From: Terriglobia bacterium
GTDB taxonomy: Bacteria > Acidobacteriota > Terriglobia > Terriglobales > Acidobacteriaceae
Assembly: GCA_020072645.1 (NCBI GenBank)
Contig: JAIQGK010000012.1
Span: 248,001 to 312,000 of the forward strand
DNA: 64,000 nt
Direction of reading: 5' to 3'
This document shows, in pieces, positions 25,317-34,546 of the stretch. The translations under genes were made by a program, and so were the position numbers. The notes under the pieces were generated by a model. The model did no database searches. It was given only the letters and a program-made list of their open reading frames with translations, and had not been told where the DNA came from. Position 1 is the first letter of the stretch; each line of letters starts with the position of its first letter.

Positions 25317-25344
25317 CGTGTGGCAGAGCCGCCTTCGGCTGTGG
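25317..25344 (+). repeat. Short, internally deleted copy of repeat R1
   Basis: CGTGTGGCAGAGCC followed by GCCTTCGGCTGTGG: the two ends of the R1 repeat (7905-7976 and 20881-20949) joined without the middle. It forms a small hairpin and sits between two convergent genes, but without a T-run it is not a standard terminator. Confidence 0.5.
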
Positions 25345-25359
25345 CCAATCTTAGAGCTT

Positions 25360-26967
25360 TTATGATGCGATCTTGGCAATTTCCTCAATCCTGACTCCCC
25401 GGACCTCCTGGAGCTCCGGCAATTGCCGCAGCTCTTCCAGCACGTCTTCGGGAGCAGCAGAATCGACCTCAACCACGGCGATGGCTTCGGCGCCGCGGCG
25501 TCCCAGGGCAAAGTTGCCGATGTTCACATTGTGCCGGCCCAGCAATGTTCCGATTTTTCCTACAACGCCCGGCACATCCAGATTGCGAAAGAAAATCAGA
25601 TTGCCGCCCAGCGGCATTTCAATATCGATTTCATCCACGCCCAGCAGCCGCAAAGAATTTCCGCGCAACACTCCGCCGCGTACCTGCCGTTCGGCCTGCG
25701 TGGTTTTGAGCGTCAGGGCAATCACGCCCGTCACGGTGCCGCTGGCGACTTCAGGTTTCTTGCCTTCATGCACCTGTATTCCGCGTTCGTGCGCAATGGC
25801 TGCTGCGTTCACCACATTGGCACGTTCTGCCCCGCGGTGGTTTAGCACTCCCTGAATTGCGGCGTTGCGAATCAGCTCCGTGTTCCACTCGGCAATCCGT
25901 CCCGTGTAGCGGATAGAGATTTCCTCTATTGATCCAGCCGCCGGAACAATGTTGGCCAGAAACGCGCCCAGTTTTTCCGCCAGCGCAATGTACGGCTGCA
26001 TCTGCGTGTACTGCTGATGATCGATTGATGGCATATTCACGGCGTTCTGGATCACGCCGCGCTTCAGGTATTCGCGTACCTGACTGGCAATCTGCAAGCC
26101 CACTGCGTCCTGCGCTTCGTTTGTCGATCCTGCAATGTGTGGCGTGGCCATCACGTTCTCCAGCGCCAGCAGCGGTGAATTCTTTGGCGGCTCTTCCGTA
26201 AAGACGTCCAGCGCGATTCCGCCGATTTGCTTGCTCGCCAGCGCTGCGGCTACTGCTGCTTCATCCAGCAGCTCGCCGCGCGCGCAATTGATGATGCGCA
26301 CGCCCTTCTTCATTCGCGCCAGCGATTTTTCATTGATCATGCCGCCCGTCTGCGGCGTAAGGCCGACGTGCAGCGTCAGGTAGTCAGCCTGCGCATAGAC
26401 CTGGTCCAGCTCCGCCAGCGCAATTCCTTGTTCGCGCGCCACTGACGCAGAAACGAAAGGATCATGTGCGATTACCTTCATGTCAAAAGCTTGTGCGCGC
26501 CGCGCCACTTCTATCCCAATGCGTCCCAGTCCCACAATTCCCAGCGTCTTGCCGCGCAGCTCCGTTCCTTGCAGTGATTTCTTTTCCCACTTGCCTGCGC
26601 GCGTGGTTGAATCTGCCCGGCAGAGATGCCGCGCCAGCGCCAGCATCAGCGCGATGGTATGTTCCGCCACGGCCACGGCGTTTGCGCCGGGCGTATTCAT
26701 CACGGCGATTCCTGCTTTGGTCGCGGCTTCCAGGTCGATGTTGTCCACGCCTACGCCAGCGCGCCCGATCACGCGCAGTTTCGGCGCGCTCCGTATCACT
26801 TGCGCATTCACATCTACGGCCGACCGCACAATCAGCGCGTCCGCATCTTTCAGCGCCGCTTCCAGGCCATTGGGGAGTTGATCATGCGTAAGCACGCTCC
26901 AGTCCGCTTCGTCTTTCAGCAGTTGAACGGCATTGGCCGCAACTTTTTCCGCAACCACTATCTTCAT
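25360..26967 (-). CDS. serA: D-3-phosphoglycerate dehydrogenase
   Basis: A 535-residue long-form SerA. It catalyses the first step of serine synthesis, oxidising 3-phosphoglycerate with NAD+. Seen in order: substrate domain (ADALIVRSAVDVNAQVI), NAD-binding motif KTLGIVGLGRIGIEVARRA, catalytic GELLDEAA and PHIAGSTNEAQ (the active-site histidine), an intervening domain, and a C-terminal ACT domain (DVPGVVGKIGTLLGRHNVNI) for serine feedback. I chose the start MKIVVAEKV at 26967; an upstream ATG at 26985 adds six residues. An aminotransferase gene lies just upstream on the same strand. Confidence 0.95.
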   Translation of the reverse strand: MKIVVAEKVAANAVQLLKDEADWSVLTHDQLPNGLEAALKDADALIVRSAVDVNAQVIRSAPKLRVIGRAGVGVDNIDLEAATKAGIAVMNTPGANAVAVAEHTIALMLALARHLCRADSTTRAGKWEKKSLQGTELRGKTLGIVGLGRIGIEVARRAQAFDMKVIAHDPFVSASVAREQGIALAELDQVYAQADYLTLHVGLTPQTGGMINEKSLARMKKGVRIINCARGELLDEAAVAAALASKQIGGIALDVFTEEPPKNSPLLALENVMATPHIAGSTNEAQDAVGLQIASQVREYLKRGVIQNAVNMPSIDHQQYTQMQPYIALAEKLGAFLANIVPAAGSIEEISIRYTGRIAEWNTELIRNAAIQGVLNHRGAERANVVNAAAIAHERGIQVHEGKKPEVASGTVTGVIALTLKTTQAERQVRGGVLRGNSLRLLGVDEIDIEMPLGGNLIFFRNLDVPGVVGKIGTLLGRHNVNIGNFALGRRGAEAIAVVEVDSAAPEDVLEELRQLPELQEVRGVRIEEIAKIAS

Positions 26968-27066
26968 CTTGTCGCTTCGCTCCAAACCGCTACAGTATGT
27001 TCTGCTGGCAGACTTAGTCGTGCTCCTGCAACTTCCCGCTCAGCGCCAGTAGCCTTGAGTTCGCCA

Positions 27067-28248
27067 TTACCTCGTCGCCAACGCCGGCTGTGTCGCTTCC
27101 GCATAAACCTGCTGCGCCGCTTTCAATCCCGCACCTAATTCAATCGGAATGCCCATCTCTGCCAGCACCTGCTCCAGCGCACCAATCGCGGCGATTGTGT
27201 CCAGATAGTCGTAATAGCCAAGATGCGCAATGCGGATAAGCTGTCCTTTCATCTCGCCTTGTCCATTGGCCACAATCGCGCCAAAGCGATTGCGAAACGC
27301 TTTTACTATGTCGCTTGAATCCACGCCATCCGGCGCAGCGATTGCCGTGAGCGCCGCGCCCGGTGAACTGGCAGAAAAAAGTTTCAATCCCAGAGCTTTG
27401 GCTGCAGCGCGGGTCATCGCTGCTGCGGTTTCCGCGTTGTCGATCAAAAGTTTGCGTCCGGCAGCCAGATCTCCGCCGCCTTGTTCGCGAATGTAATCAA
27501 GCGCCGCTGCCAGCGCCGCTACCAGCGCGGTAGAAGGCGTATAGCTGGACTCGCCTTTCGCGCCGTTCTTTCTTTCCTTGCGCAGATCAAAGTAGTAGCG
27601 CGGATTCTTCGTGGTTTCCATGCGCTGCCATGCGCGTTCACTCACGGAGCAATAAGCCAGCCCCGGCGGCACCATCACTGCCTTTTGCGATCCTCCAATC
27701 AGCACGTCAATGCCCCAGCCATCCGCATCAAAATGCGTGGTGCCCAGGCCAGTGATCGCATCGACGACGAGCAACGTGTCCGTGGCTTTCACCAGCCGCG
27801 CAATTTCTTTAACATCGTGCCGCACTCCGGTGGAACTCTCAGTGGCCTGTATATAGAGAACTTTATGCCCGGGTTTCAGCGCTTCGCGTACCTGTTGCGG
27901 CGTCACCGTCTCGCCGTAAGGCGCTCGGACAGTGTCAAACTGGAGACCGTAAGCCTTGGCCAGCCCTTCCCAACGTTCGCCAAATTTGCCTGCGGAAACG
28001 ATCAACACTTTGTCTCCGGGTGAAGTCAGGTTGGCCACGGCGGCTTCCATCGCGCCGGTGCCGGAAGCGGTAAACATCACAACATCATTCTTTGTGCCGA
28101 CAAAGATTTTCAAATCCGCCAGCACACGGGTATACAACGCGCGGAACTCCGCCGTGCGATGGTGCATAGTGGCGGCGGCCATGGCGAGCTGGGCTGAAGG
28201 TAAAAGCTGGGTTGGACCCGGAGTAAAAAGACGGCCTTTGCGAATCAT
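27067..28248 (-). CDS. Class V aminotransferase (alanine-glyoxylate / serine-pyruvate type)
   Basis: A 393-residue PLP enzyme. The start MIRKGRLFTPGPTQLLPS and the PLP-lysine region GGSQKAVMVPPGLAY identify the class V subgroup that includes alanine-glyoxylate aminotransferase and the archaeal-type enzyme that transaminates phosphohydroxypyruvate. It is encoded 100 bases upstream of serA on the same strand, so it may act as the phosphoserine aminotransferase of the serine pathway. No serC was seen, but most of the genome is outside the window. The final specificity is inferred. Confidence 0.88.
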   Translation of the reverse strand: MIRKGRLFTPGPTQLLPSAQLAMAAATMHHRTAEFRALYTRVLADLKIFVGTKNDVVMFTASGTGAMEAAVANLTSPGDKVLIVSAGKFGERWEGLAKAYGLQFDTVRAPYGETVTPQQVREALKPGHKVLYIQATESSTGVRHDVKEIARLVKATDTLLVVDAITGLGTTHFDADGWGIDVLIGGSQKAVMVPPGLAYCSVSERAWQRMETTKNPRYYFDLRKERKNGAKGESSYTPSTALVAALAAALDYIREQGGGDLAAGRKLLIDNAETAAAMTRAAAKALGLKLFSASSPGAALTAIAAPDGVDSSDIVKAFRNRFGAIVANGQGEMKGQLIRIAHLGYYDYLDTIAAIGALEQVLAEMGIPIELGAGLKAAQQVYAEATQPALATR

Positions 28249-28276
28249 ATTTAACTGTTCCTGTTCTTGAATTCTG

Positions 28277-29497
28277 TTATTGCTGAGCCAGATCGATTTT
28301 GTTGAAGTCTGCGGGACGGGCCGAGAGGGTTTGCGCGCCGTGTCTCAACAACACCACGCTTGCGGTTGGATCGTTCGCATTTTGCACAACCAGTAAACCA
28401 TCGCCATCGGGAGATAACGGAGGACCTGACGACATCCATTGTATCTTTCCCAGCGTGCTCTTGGATATGCGCGCCAGAAAATCCACTTTGGGAAAAAGTG
28501 CGTCGTAAGCCACTGTTCCCCTTGCCAGCATGCTCACACGTTTCCGCCCTGTGGTATCCACCAGAAGATAGGCCGAGTCAATGGCGCTGCCACGCCCGCT
28601 AAAATCGGCCACAATATGCCCTGAAGGCTCCAACCGGCGTTCTTGTAGGTAGCGCTGCACTGCGGCAGGGAAGTCGTCTCTTGTCGCTGCGTGCCATCCT
28701 TGCAATTGTTGCAAGCGGATCGTGTCACCCGGCGCCACGCCGGTAGGCGGCGCAGTGGTATTTGCGTTCGCGCTGGCGCCCGGCATTCGGCTGTAAGGTT
28801 GCGTGAAAAGCAGCGCCACCAGGCACACCAGCCCACCGGCCAGCGCTATCCGCACCGGCCAACTGCTGCCCCTTCGCGGCAGTGGATCAACCTTGATGCG
28901 GTCTGCTCCCGGCATTTCGTGTATGGCTTGTGCCAGCGTCAGCATGGATTGCAGATGATCAAAAACATGGTTCGCGGCAAATGGCGGTATGGTGAGTTCA
29001 CTCAGTTCAATCATGCGATCACGGACGGTGAGCCCAGTTTGCGTTGAACAGCAAAGCTGCTCAAGGCCGCTCTTTATGGCGGCGACCGCGGTGAGCATCA
29101 TGAATTCCATAGGATGGTCCGTCCGGGCGTTGAACCTTCTGTCCAATGCCGCGCTGCCGGTGCGCATCAGCACGCGTCCCTCATTGGTGGCAGGAATATT
29201 TTTGGGGACCAGGAAAAAGTTAATGGCTGCCGGCACGCGCATCTGGATGTCGAGCCCCGGCGTATCCACGCGATGAGAGAAGCGGACAATCGTGGGATTG
29301 CCGCCGTAATGCCCTTCCAGCACCACATCACTGCGATCACGGAATGGCTGCGCCTTCAGCAGCTCCGCAATCTTAAGTACGTCCGGCTCAATGGCTTTAT
29401 AGCCCAGAAACACGGCGAATCGCCGTACCCAATAAACCACGATCCCCACAATGCCCACAACAATGGCAATGTTCAGGATAAGGGCGAGCGGCTGCAT
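28277..29497 (-). CDS. Membrane-anchored hypothetical protein
   Basis: Translated from the ATG at 29497 it has about 406 residues. A strong ribosome site (GGAGGAG/GGAGA) lies just before this start; the longer reading from 29686 overlaps the divergent yqeY gene and is rejected. Two hydrophobic helices are visible, near residues 4-26 (ALILNIAIVVGIVGIVVYWV) and about 225-245 (IALAGGLVCLVALLF). The last third is a globular domain ending near the aminotransferase gene. I do not recognise a family. It precedes the aminotransferase and serA on the same strand and may be cotranscribed. Confidence 0.72.
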   Translation of the reverse strand: MQPLALILNIAIVVGIVGIVVYWVRRFAVFLGYKAIEPDVLKIAELLKAQPFRDRSDVVLEGHYGGNPTIVRFSHRVDTPGLDIQMRVPAAINFFLVPKNIPATNEGRVLMRTGSAALDRRFNARTDHPMEFMMLTAVAAIKSGLEQLCCSTQTGLTVRDRMIELSELTIPPFAANHVFDHLQSMLTLAQAIHEMPGADRIKVDPLPRRGSSWPVRIALAGGLVCLVALLFTQPYSRMPGASANANTTAPPTGVAPGDTIRLQQLQGWHAATRDDFPAAVQRYLQERRLEPSGHIVADFSGRGSAIDSAYLLVDTTGRKRVSMLARGTVAYDALFPKVDFLARISKSTLGKIQWMSSGPPLSPDGDGLLVVQNANDPTASVVLLRHGAQTLSARPADFNKIDLAQQ

Positions 29498-29597
29498 GAT
29501 TTCTCCGGAGGAGTTCCGATCATAATTCGCCCGTAGGGCCGGAATCAAACGGCTCAGCTTATAATTCTCTTTCTCCATCTCTGTGAGGTTTCCATCA

Positions 29598-30053
29598 ATG
29601 ACGATCAGCGAGCAGATCCAAAAAGACATGGTTGACGCAATGCGCAGCCGCGACGAGTTGCGGCTTTCCACCTTGCGCATGGTCAAATCCGCGCTCAGTT
29701 ATAAGGAAGTTGAAAAACGCGCGCCGCTCGATGACAAGGAGACGCAGCAGATCCTGAGCACGCTGATAAAACAGCGCCGTGATTCCATTGAGCAGTTCAC
29801 CAAGGGCGGCCGCCAGGAATTGGCGGACAAAGAAGCGGCGGAGATTAAAATGATCGAACACTACCTGCCGAAGGCGATGGGTGAAGAGCAGATCGCTGAA
29901 GCCGTAAAAGCCACTATCGCTGAGATGGGATCACCGACGATGAAAGACATGGGCACGGTGATGAAAAACGTGATGGCAAAACTCCAGGCCACCGGCGCGC
30001 GCGTGGAAGGCAAGACCGTAAGTGAGCTGGTGAAAAAAAGTTTGGGTGGATGA
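29598..30053 (+). CDS. yqeY: GatB/YqeY domain protein
   Basis: A 151-residue YqeY-family protein starting at ATG 29598 (TISEQIQKDMVDAMRSRDEL). Family landmarks are LRMVKSALSYKEVEK, then IKQRRDSIEQFTKGGRQELA, EIKMIEHYLPKAM and the C-terminal DMGTVMKNVMAKLQATGARV. The fold matches the tail domain of GatB, the tRNA-dependent amidotransferase subunit; freestanding YqeY may bind tRNA, but its role is poorly known. It is divergent from the preceding membrane gene. Confidence 0.93.
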   Translation: MTISEQIQKDMVDAMRSRDELRLSTLRMVKSALSYKEVEKRAPLDDKETQQILSTLIKQRRDSIEQFTKGGRQELADKEAAEIKMIEHYLPKAMGEEQIAEAVKATIAEMGSPTMKDMGTVMKNVMAKLQATGARVEGKTVSELVKKSLGG

Positions 30054-30426
30054 GAGTTGAGCCGTTTTGCGGGCGTACGAGCCCGCAGGCGAAATCCTGA
30101 CCCTGAGCCTTGCCGAAGGGGAAGATCTCTTTGCTACCGGTGCGACGTAGAAGAAAAAGACTGAAAAAAGTTTGGTGGATGAACGTTCCGTTCGCTTAGT
30201 TGCTTGCTCCACACGGTTGTTCATTGTCCCTCTGCTTTTTAGCACTCTATTCGTGCTGCTGCCAAAGTGCGGAGTTACCTCACAAATTACTTGCTTCAGA
30301 TAACCCAGAGTACTCATACTGCACTCATATTAATCAGCGTTCCCCAATTTGCTTTGCGTGTTAAGTGCCGGGGCGGTGACGACGTAACGGCATAAACGGC
30401 GTAGTGCAGGGAAAAGGGGTGACAAG
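30054..30426. other. Gene-free spacer with small palindromes
   Basis: About 370 bases between yqeY and the next gene. A hairpin GCGGGC-GTAC-GAGCCCGC occurs at about 30069-30086, followed by CCCTGAGCCTTGCCGAAGGG at about 30101-30120, which resembles a common intergenic bacterial repeat. The remainder shows no tRNA cloverleaf and no open frame with coding character. Confidence 0.4.
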
Positions 30427-30975
30427 GTGATACCTGAATCGAATCCGTTACAGCGGTTTTTCAAGGAAGTAGTTGAAAGAAATTATGGTGAGATTGGCGT
30501 GCGCAGTGCAGAAGTGCACGACTACGTAGCCAACCTGCTCACAGAATTCTGCGAAGCAGAAACTCTCTACAAGATCAAAAACGCAGACGGACGCCCGCTA
30601 TGCGATGTAGGCGAGATGCTGTTGGAGTCCGATCCCGTTTACGGACCTGCTCCGTCCTTTGATCGCGAGCGCCAGGTGCGCAAGCATATTGGCGATTACT
30701 CGCTCTTCTTCACTGGTATGTTCCCGCAGGGCCTGAACAAATATCGCCTGCGCCGCACCCGCATGGAAAGCCTCATCGACTTTGTGAAGGCTGGCAAAGA
30801 GAGTTACTACATCGTCTCGAAGTTCGAGCACTTTGAGTATGCTAAGGTCGCGCCGCTCTTCCGCAGGATGTCCCATGATTTTGAGCAACTGGTGTATGGC
30901 CTGAACCACGTCAAGAATGAACTGGAAGAGATGCAGCATCCCATCACGCGGCAGACGAATGAATTTTTGATGTAA
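30427..30975 (+). CDS. Conserved hypothetical protein (cytosolic, helical)
   Basis: A 182-residue soluble protein starting at a GTG and followed by a clear terminator, so it is a stand-alone gene. The sequence is largely helical and charged, with MIPESNPLQRFFKEVVERNY at the start and VYGLNHVKNELEEMQHPITR near the end. No catalytic motif, membrane segment or signal peptide is seen. It resembles a conserved unnamed protein of acidobacteria; I cannot give it a function. Confidence 0.78.
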   Translation: MIPESNPLQRFFKEVVERNYGEIGVRSAEVHDYVANLLTEFCEAETLYKIKNADGRPLCDVGEMLLESDPVYGPAPSFDRERQVRKHIGDYSLFFTGMFPQGLNKYRLRRTRMESLIDFVKAGKESYYIVSKFEHFEYAKVAPLFRRMSHDFEQLVYGLNHVKNELEEMQHPITRQTNEFLM

Positions 30976-30999
30976 CTTCAGAATCGACGTTAAGAAAAC

Positions 31000-31031
31000 A
31001 GGGCACGCAGCCAGTTTGGCGTGCTCTTTTT
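31000..31031 (+). terminator. Rho-independent terminator
   Basis: Stem AGGGCACGC (31000-31008) with GCGTGCTCT (31019-31027), one wobble pair, loop of ten bases, followed by TTTTT. It ends the helical hypothetical gene. Confidence 0.85.
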
Positions 31032-31082
31032 CATTTTGGTATTTAGGTTTTACTGTGTCCCAACCTTTACTGTGTCCCACAA

Positions 31083-31145
31083 CGGGGTGGAGCAGGTCTT
31101 TAGACCTGCGGTAAAGTTTGATTAGACCCTCTGGCTTCAGCCGCT
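31083..31145. repeat. Palindromic intergenic repeat
   Basis: GCAGGTCT-TT-AGACCTGC (31092-31109) is a perfect 8-bp inverted repeat, followed by a second small hairpin, CTGGCTTCAGCCGCTGAG. A related element, GGGGCT-TT-AGCCCC, lies at 34514-34527 ahead of rpmA. Such 'gggcttTAgccc' palindromes look like a family of REP-type repeats. Confidence 0.5.
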
Positions 31146-31182
31146 GAGGTACATGGCACGCGGGTATCTTAAAAAAGTATGG

Positions 31183-31806
31183 CTATCTCTTCTGCCACGC
31201 CAGCCGCAATCCCAGTCCCACAAAAATCAGCCCGGTAAATCGCCGTTGCAACCGCGCAATGGATTGATTCCGGCGCAGTAATTCACCCAGTGTCCCACCC
31301 GCATATGCGACTGCAAGATTGACCAGAGTTCCGCCTACATTGAATATCAGCCCCAGCACTATAATCTGCAATGCCACGCTGCCGCGGCGCGCATCAATGA
31401 ATTGCGGCAGGAACGCCAGAAAAAATATCGCGACCTTGGGATTGAGCATGTTCGTGATCGCGCCCTGGCGGAAAATGCTGGTAAGGCTTTCCGACTTGAG
31501 CTGCTGCGCCGCGAGGTCGGTTTTCTGCGCCAGCATTTTTATTCCCAGATAGATCAGGTAAGCTGCGCCCGCGTATCGCACCAGATTAAACGCCATCGGT
31601 GAGGACCGCAGCAGCGCGGCAATCCCAAAAGCCGCAGCCAGAATGTGTACCCAGCAGCCCACAAATACTCCGAGGGATGAAACAATTCCGGCTCTGCGGC
31701 CTTGGCTCACACTACGGCCAATTACGTAAAGCATGTCTGGCCCCGGCGCAATGTTGAGTGCGAATGCTGCGATCAGAAAAGCGAGAAAGGCGGCTTTCTC
31801 AGGCAT
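31183..31806 (-). CDS. LysE/RhtB family amino-acid exporter
   Basis: A 207-residue membrane protein with about six helices. The N-terminal motif LNIAPGPDMLYVIGRSVSQGRRAGI is the LysE/RhtB signature, and NPKVAIFFLAFLPQFID is the second typical motif. These carriers export amino acids or homoserine lactone-like compounds. The start was set at the ATG giving MPEKAAFL (31806), which has GAGGTC upstream; a TTG at 31824 adds six residues. The substrate is not evident. Confidence 0.88.
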   Translation of the reverse strand: MPEKAAFLAFLIAAFALNIAPGPDMLYVIGRSVSQGRRAGIVSSLGVFVGCWVHILAAAFGIAALLRSSPMAFNLVRYAGAAYLIYLGIKMLAQKTDLAAQQLKSESLTSIFRQGAITNMLNPKVAIFFLAFLPQFIDARRGSVALQIIVLGLIFNVGGTLVNLAVAYAGGTLGELLRRNQSIARLQRRFTGLIFVGLGLRLAWQKR

Positions 31807-31951
31807 GAAATTGACCTCGATCAAGTTGTATCAAGAGATGTTGGCGCCTGGACGCTGGAGGGAAAATAATTTTATATCCGCGCCGGTAGGTCGAGATCCA
31901 GGGCTGGTAACAGAATAAGATGACAGAACCATTTATGAGAAAGAGTCCCAC

Positions 31952-32212
31952 ATGCGCCTGACCTCGTTGCTTGGTTTCATCGCCGGAGCATTGACCACAA
32001 TTTCATTCGTCCCGCAGGTGCTGCATGCATGGCGTAGCAAGCGCTGTGACGATCTTTCCTGGGCCATGCTACTTACTTTTTCCGCCGGAGTGGTGCTTTG
32101 GCTCACTTATGGTTTTCGGCTGTGGGCCATGCCAATCATCGTGGCCAATGCCGTCACGCTGGCACTGCTACTGATCATCATGGCGCTAAAGACCCGTTAC
32201 GCCTCGCGTTGA
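31952..32212 (+). CDS. SemiSWEET family sugar transporter
   Basis: An 86-residue protein with three transmembrane helices, the half-size bacterial version of SWEET. The PQ-loop motif is present as SFVPQVLHAWRSKRCDDLSW after the first helix. SemiSWEETs act as homodimers to move sugars across the inner membrane without an energy source. The length is normal for the family. It appears to be a single-gene unit. Confidence 0.88.
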   Translation: MRLTSLLGFIAGALTTISFVPQVLHAWRSKRCDDLSWAMLLTFSAGVVLWLTYGFRLWAMPIIVANAVTLALLLIIMALKTRYASR

Positions 32213-32224
32213 TTGCCAGAAGCT

Positions 32225-32464
32225 TCAAATAATAGTCATTACGGCTACGCCGGCTTTGGATAAATATGTGCGCGCCTCCTCAAGAGTTTCGGAATCAGCG
32301 CCGTTTGCCCGAAAATACCGCTCGGCCTCCTTCCAAACTGGGAACCGAAGTGCAGGCACCATTTTCGGATCCTCGGTTCGCCTACCGTTTTCAATTCCGA
32401 ATTGCGTAATATCTACCACTAGGATGGTATGCGATAAAGAATGAATCAGAAACCGGTGTTTCAT
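32225..32464 (-). CDS. Small hypothetical protein
   Basis: If started at the ATG giving MKHRFLIHSL (32464), it encodes 79 residues; a longer reading from 32530 adds 22. It has a mixed composition with a segment PVWKEAERYFRANGADSETL that looks globular. There are no membrane helices and no motif I know. It is convergent with the SemiSWEET gene and divergent from the exporter that follows. Confidence 0.5.
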   Translation of the reverse strand: MKHRFLIHSLSHTILVVDITQFGIENGRRTEDPKMVPALRFPVWKEAERYFRANGADSETLEEARTYLSKAGVAVMTII

Positions 32465-32558
32465 TGTTATGAGGCCCTTTCTCCGAGCTTGTAGAATAAG
32501 CCTCCTGTCAATCCGCTTCGTGACCGCCACAGGATGAAGAAATTCGATAGACTGTCAG

Positions 32559-33341
32559 GTGAGCTCGCATTTCATCCTTCTTTTTCTCGCTGCCGCAGCC
32601 GGTGGCACGGTGAATTCTGTCGCCGGAGGCGGCGGGTTTATTGCCTTTCCCTCGCTGCTTTTTTCCGGCGTGCCTTCCATCAATGCCAATGCCACTGGCA
32701 CAGTCGCCCTGTGGCCCGGGACGCTGGCTTCCACTGGCGCATATCGCAAGGCGCTAAGCGCGGAACTGTTCAAGCGCATCCTGCCCCTGATCATCATTAC
32801 GTTTCTCGGTAGCATCGTCGGCTCGGTGCTGCTGCTCAAGACTCGGCAAGCGACCTTTGACAAGATGATTCCCTGGCTGCTGCTGGGCGCCACGTTGTTA
32901 TTTACCTTCAGCGGCAAAGTCACCTCCTGGATCAACCGCCACCACTCTGAAGGTGGCCCTTCGGCGATGCGGGTGATCGGCGTCACCCTTTTGCAGGCCT
33001 GCGCCGCTGTTTACATCGGATACTTTGGCGCCGGCGTCGGTATCGTGATGCTTGCGCTGCTGGCGATGATGGGCATTGAAAACATCCACAGCATGAACGG
33101 TCTCAAGACCCTGCTGGCCACCTGCGGAAATGCCGTTGCCGTGACGGTATTCATCGTGGCGCGGGCCGTCTTCTGGCCGCAGGCCCTGGTCATGATCTTT
33201 GGCGGAGCTCTGGGCGGATATGTGGGAGCCTGGTACGCGCAAAAGATGGATCCCAAAAGCGTGCGTTACGTTGTGATCACTATCGGCTGCAGCATGACGG
33301 CCTATTTCTTCTGGCGGGTGTATTTGCGAAATGGGATTTGA
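32559..33341 (+). CDS. TauE/SafE family sulfite/anion exporter
   Basis: A 260-residue membrane protein starting at a GTG, with about eight hydrophobic segments. The first helix region AAAAGGTVNSVAGGGGFIAFPSLL is the TauE/SafE signature, repeated in the second half as QACAAVYIGYFGAGVGIVML. Family members move sulfite, sulfonates or other small organic acids. The substrate here is unknown. No sulfur-metabolism gene is adjacent. Confidence 0.88.
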   Translation: MSSHFILLFLAAAAGGTVNSVAGGGGFIAFPSLLFSGVPSINANATGTVALWPGTLASTGAYRKALSAELFKRILPLIIITFLGSIVGSVLLLKTRQATFDKMIPWLLLGATLLFTFSGKVTSWINRHHSEGGPSAMRVIGVTLLQACAAVYIGYFGAGVGIVMLALLAMMGIENIHSMNGLKTLLATCGNAVAVTVFIVARAVFWPQALVMIFGGALGGYVGAWYAQKMDPKSVRYVVITIGCSMTAYFFWRVYLRNGI

Positions 33342-33367
33342 ATGGTCTGGGGTGGGCAGCCCTGCCA

Positions 33368-33589
33368 TCAACTTCCGTATTGGGCAATGCGCTGAGGTCG
33401 ACGAACAAAGTAGTAGATAAGGGCGCCAATCACTTGCGCGAAAACGATGATCACGATCCAAACAATCTTGTCGTTTCCCTGACTAGGCTCTTTCGTCGCG
33501 CACTCCACGATCATCCAGATCCAGAAAATCAGGGCGGTGACAGCGAGACAGAAAAAGAACAACATGAAGCTGGTTCCAGCCATTGGCAA
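33368..33589 (-). CDS. Small membrane protein with phospholipase D N-terminal-type (PLDc_N) domain
   Basis: A 73-residue protein with two helices and the motif WIWMIVECATKEPSQG then KIVWIVIIVFAQVIGALIYY, which matches the PLDc_N domain (the membrane anchor of cardiolipin synthases). As in many genomes it occurs alone, without a phospholipase domain. Its role is unknown. It is convergent with the TauE-type exporter. Confidence 0.75.
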   Translation of the reverse strand: MPMAGTSFMLFFFCLAVTALIFWIWMIVECATKEPSQGNDKIVWIVIIVFAQVIGALIYYFVRRPQRIAQYGS

Positions 33590-33927
33590 CCCCCACTCGA
33601 ACGGATCCGATCCAGCTCGGCGGATTCGGAAATTTCAGACGGCCATTGTAATACCGCACGTTTTAGAACGCTTTCCTGTCCCGGCTTGCCGTGGAATTTT
33701 TTCTCCTTCACCCGCTGTCCGCGTGGAGAGCACCACATCCGCATGCCTTTGGCTACCTCTGGCTTTTGTGCCGCGCCAATTTGACCATATCCCCTCTATC
33801 ACGTTAAAATTACAAGGTTTGCCACTGGTGGAAATTCCTGCCTGTTGAGCATGGCTGCTGAGCAATCTTACAAGTCAATATAAGTCCTTTCCGGCCAAGA
33901 GCTTTGAAGGGGCAATGGGAGAGAGTT

Positions 33928-34410
33928 ATGTACGCGGTAATTCGCGCCGGTGGAAAGCAATACCGCGTCGCACCCGGCGACGTAGTGAAAATGGAAAAGC
34001 TGCCCGCCGCTGATGGCGACGTGGTTGAATTCAATGACGTTCTGGCCGTTTCCGGGCAGGAAGGCACCATCGGTCCCGGTGCCGGTGCAGTGGTCAGCGG
34101 CCAGGTGATGGAAGGCGGCAAGGCTGACAAGATTCTGGTCTTCCACTTCAAGCGCAAAAAGCAATACAAGAAGATTTATGGACATCGCCAGCCCTTTACC
34201 GCGGTAAGGATCACTGAAATCGCTTTTGACGGCGAGCGCTTTACCGCTCCCGACCTGCCGGCCCGCAAGCCCAAAAAGGCAAAGCCTGCATCAGCCGAAG
34301 GCGAAGCTGCTCCGGCAAAGTCCGCAAAGGGCAAGTCCAAATCGAAAGCTAAGCCGAAGGCTGCCAAGAAGAGCGCGGCTAAGAAATCGGCCAAAGGCAA
34401 GAAGAAATAG
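33928..34410 (+). CDS. rplU: 50S ribosomal protein L21 with long basic tail
   Basis: 160 residues from the ATG at 33928 (MYAVIRAGGKQYRVAPGD). Residues 1 to about 103 are a normal L21, including KIYGHRQPFTAVRI. The final 50 residues are almost entirely Lys, Ala, Pro and Ser, ending AKKSAKGKKK, which makes the protein about half again as long as usual. L21 binds 23S rRNA in the large subunit. rpmA follows, the standard pair. The preceding in-frame codons from 33904 are not family-like and were excluded. Confidence 0.95.
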   Translation: MYAVIRAGGKQYRVAPGDVVKMEKLPAADGDVVEFNDVLAVSGQEGTIGPGAGAVVSGQVMEGGKADKILVFHFKRKKQYKKIYGHRQPFTAVRITEIAFDGERFTAPDLPARKPKKAKPASAEGEAAPAKSAKGKSKSKAKPKAAKKSAAKKSAKGKKK

Positions 34411-34546
34411 AAATTAAGATGGGCGGCGCTTTGTTTCGCACGCCGCTGCTGTTTGAATCGAGATCACATAACAGGGCATGACCGCAGTCGTGCCGTCAAC
34501 AAATTTTACGACCGGGGCTTTAGCCCCTGAGAAACAAAAGGGATTT

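Noticed and set aside
25317-25344. Hairpin between convergent genes as a terminator
   Set aside because: There is no T-run, and the sequence is a shortened copy of the dispersed R1 repeat.
30054-30426. Possible tRNA or small RNA in the spacer after yqeY
   Set aside because: Small hairpins are present, but no cloverleaf, CCA end or anticodon arm could be drawn.
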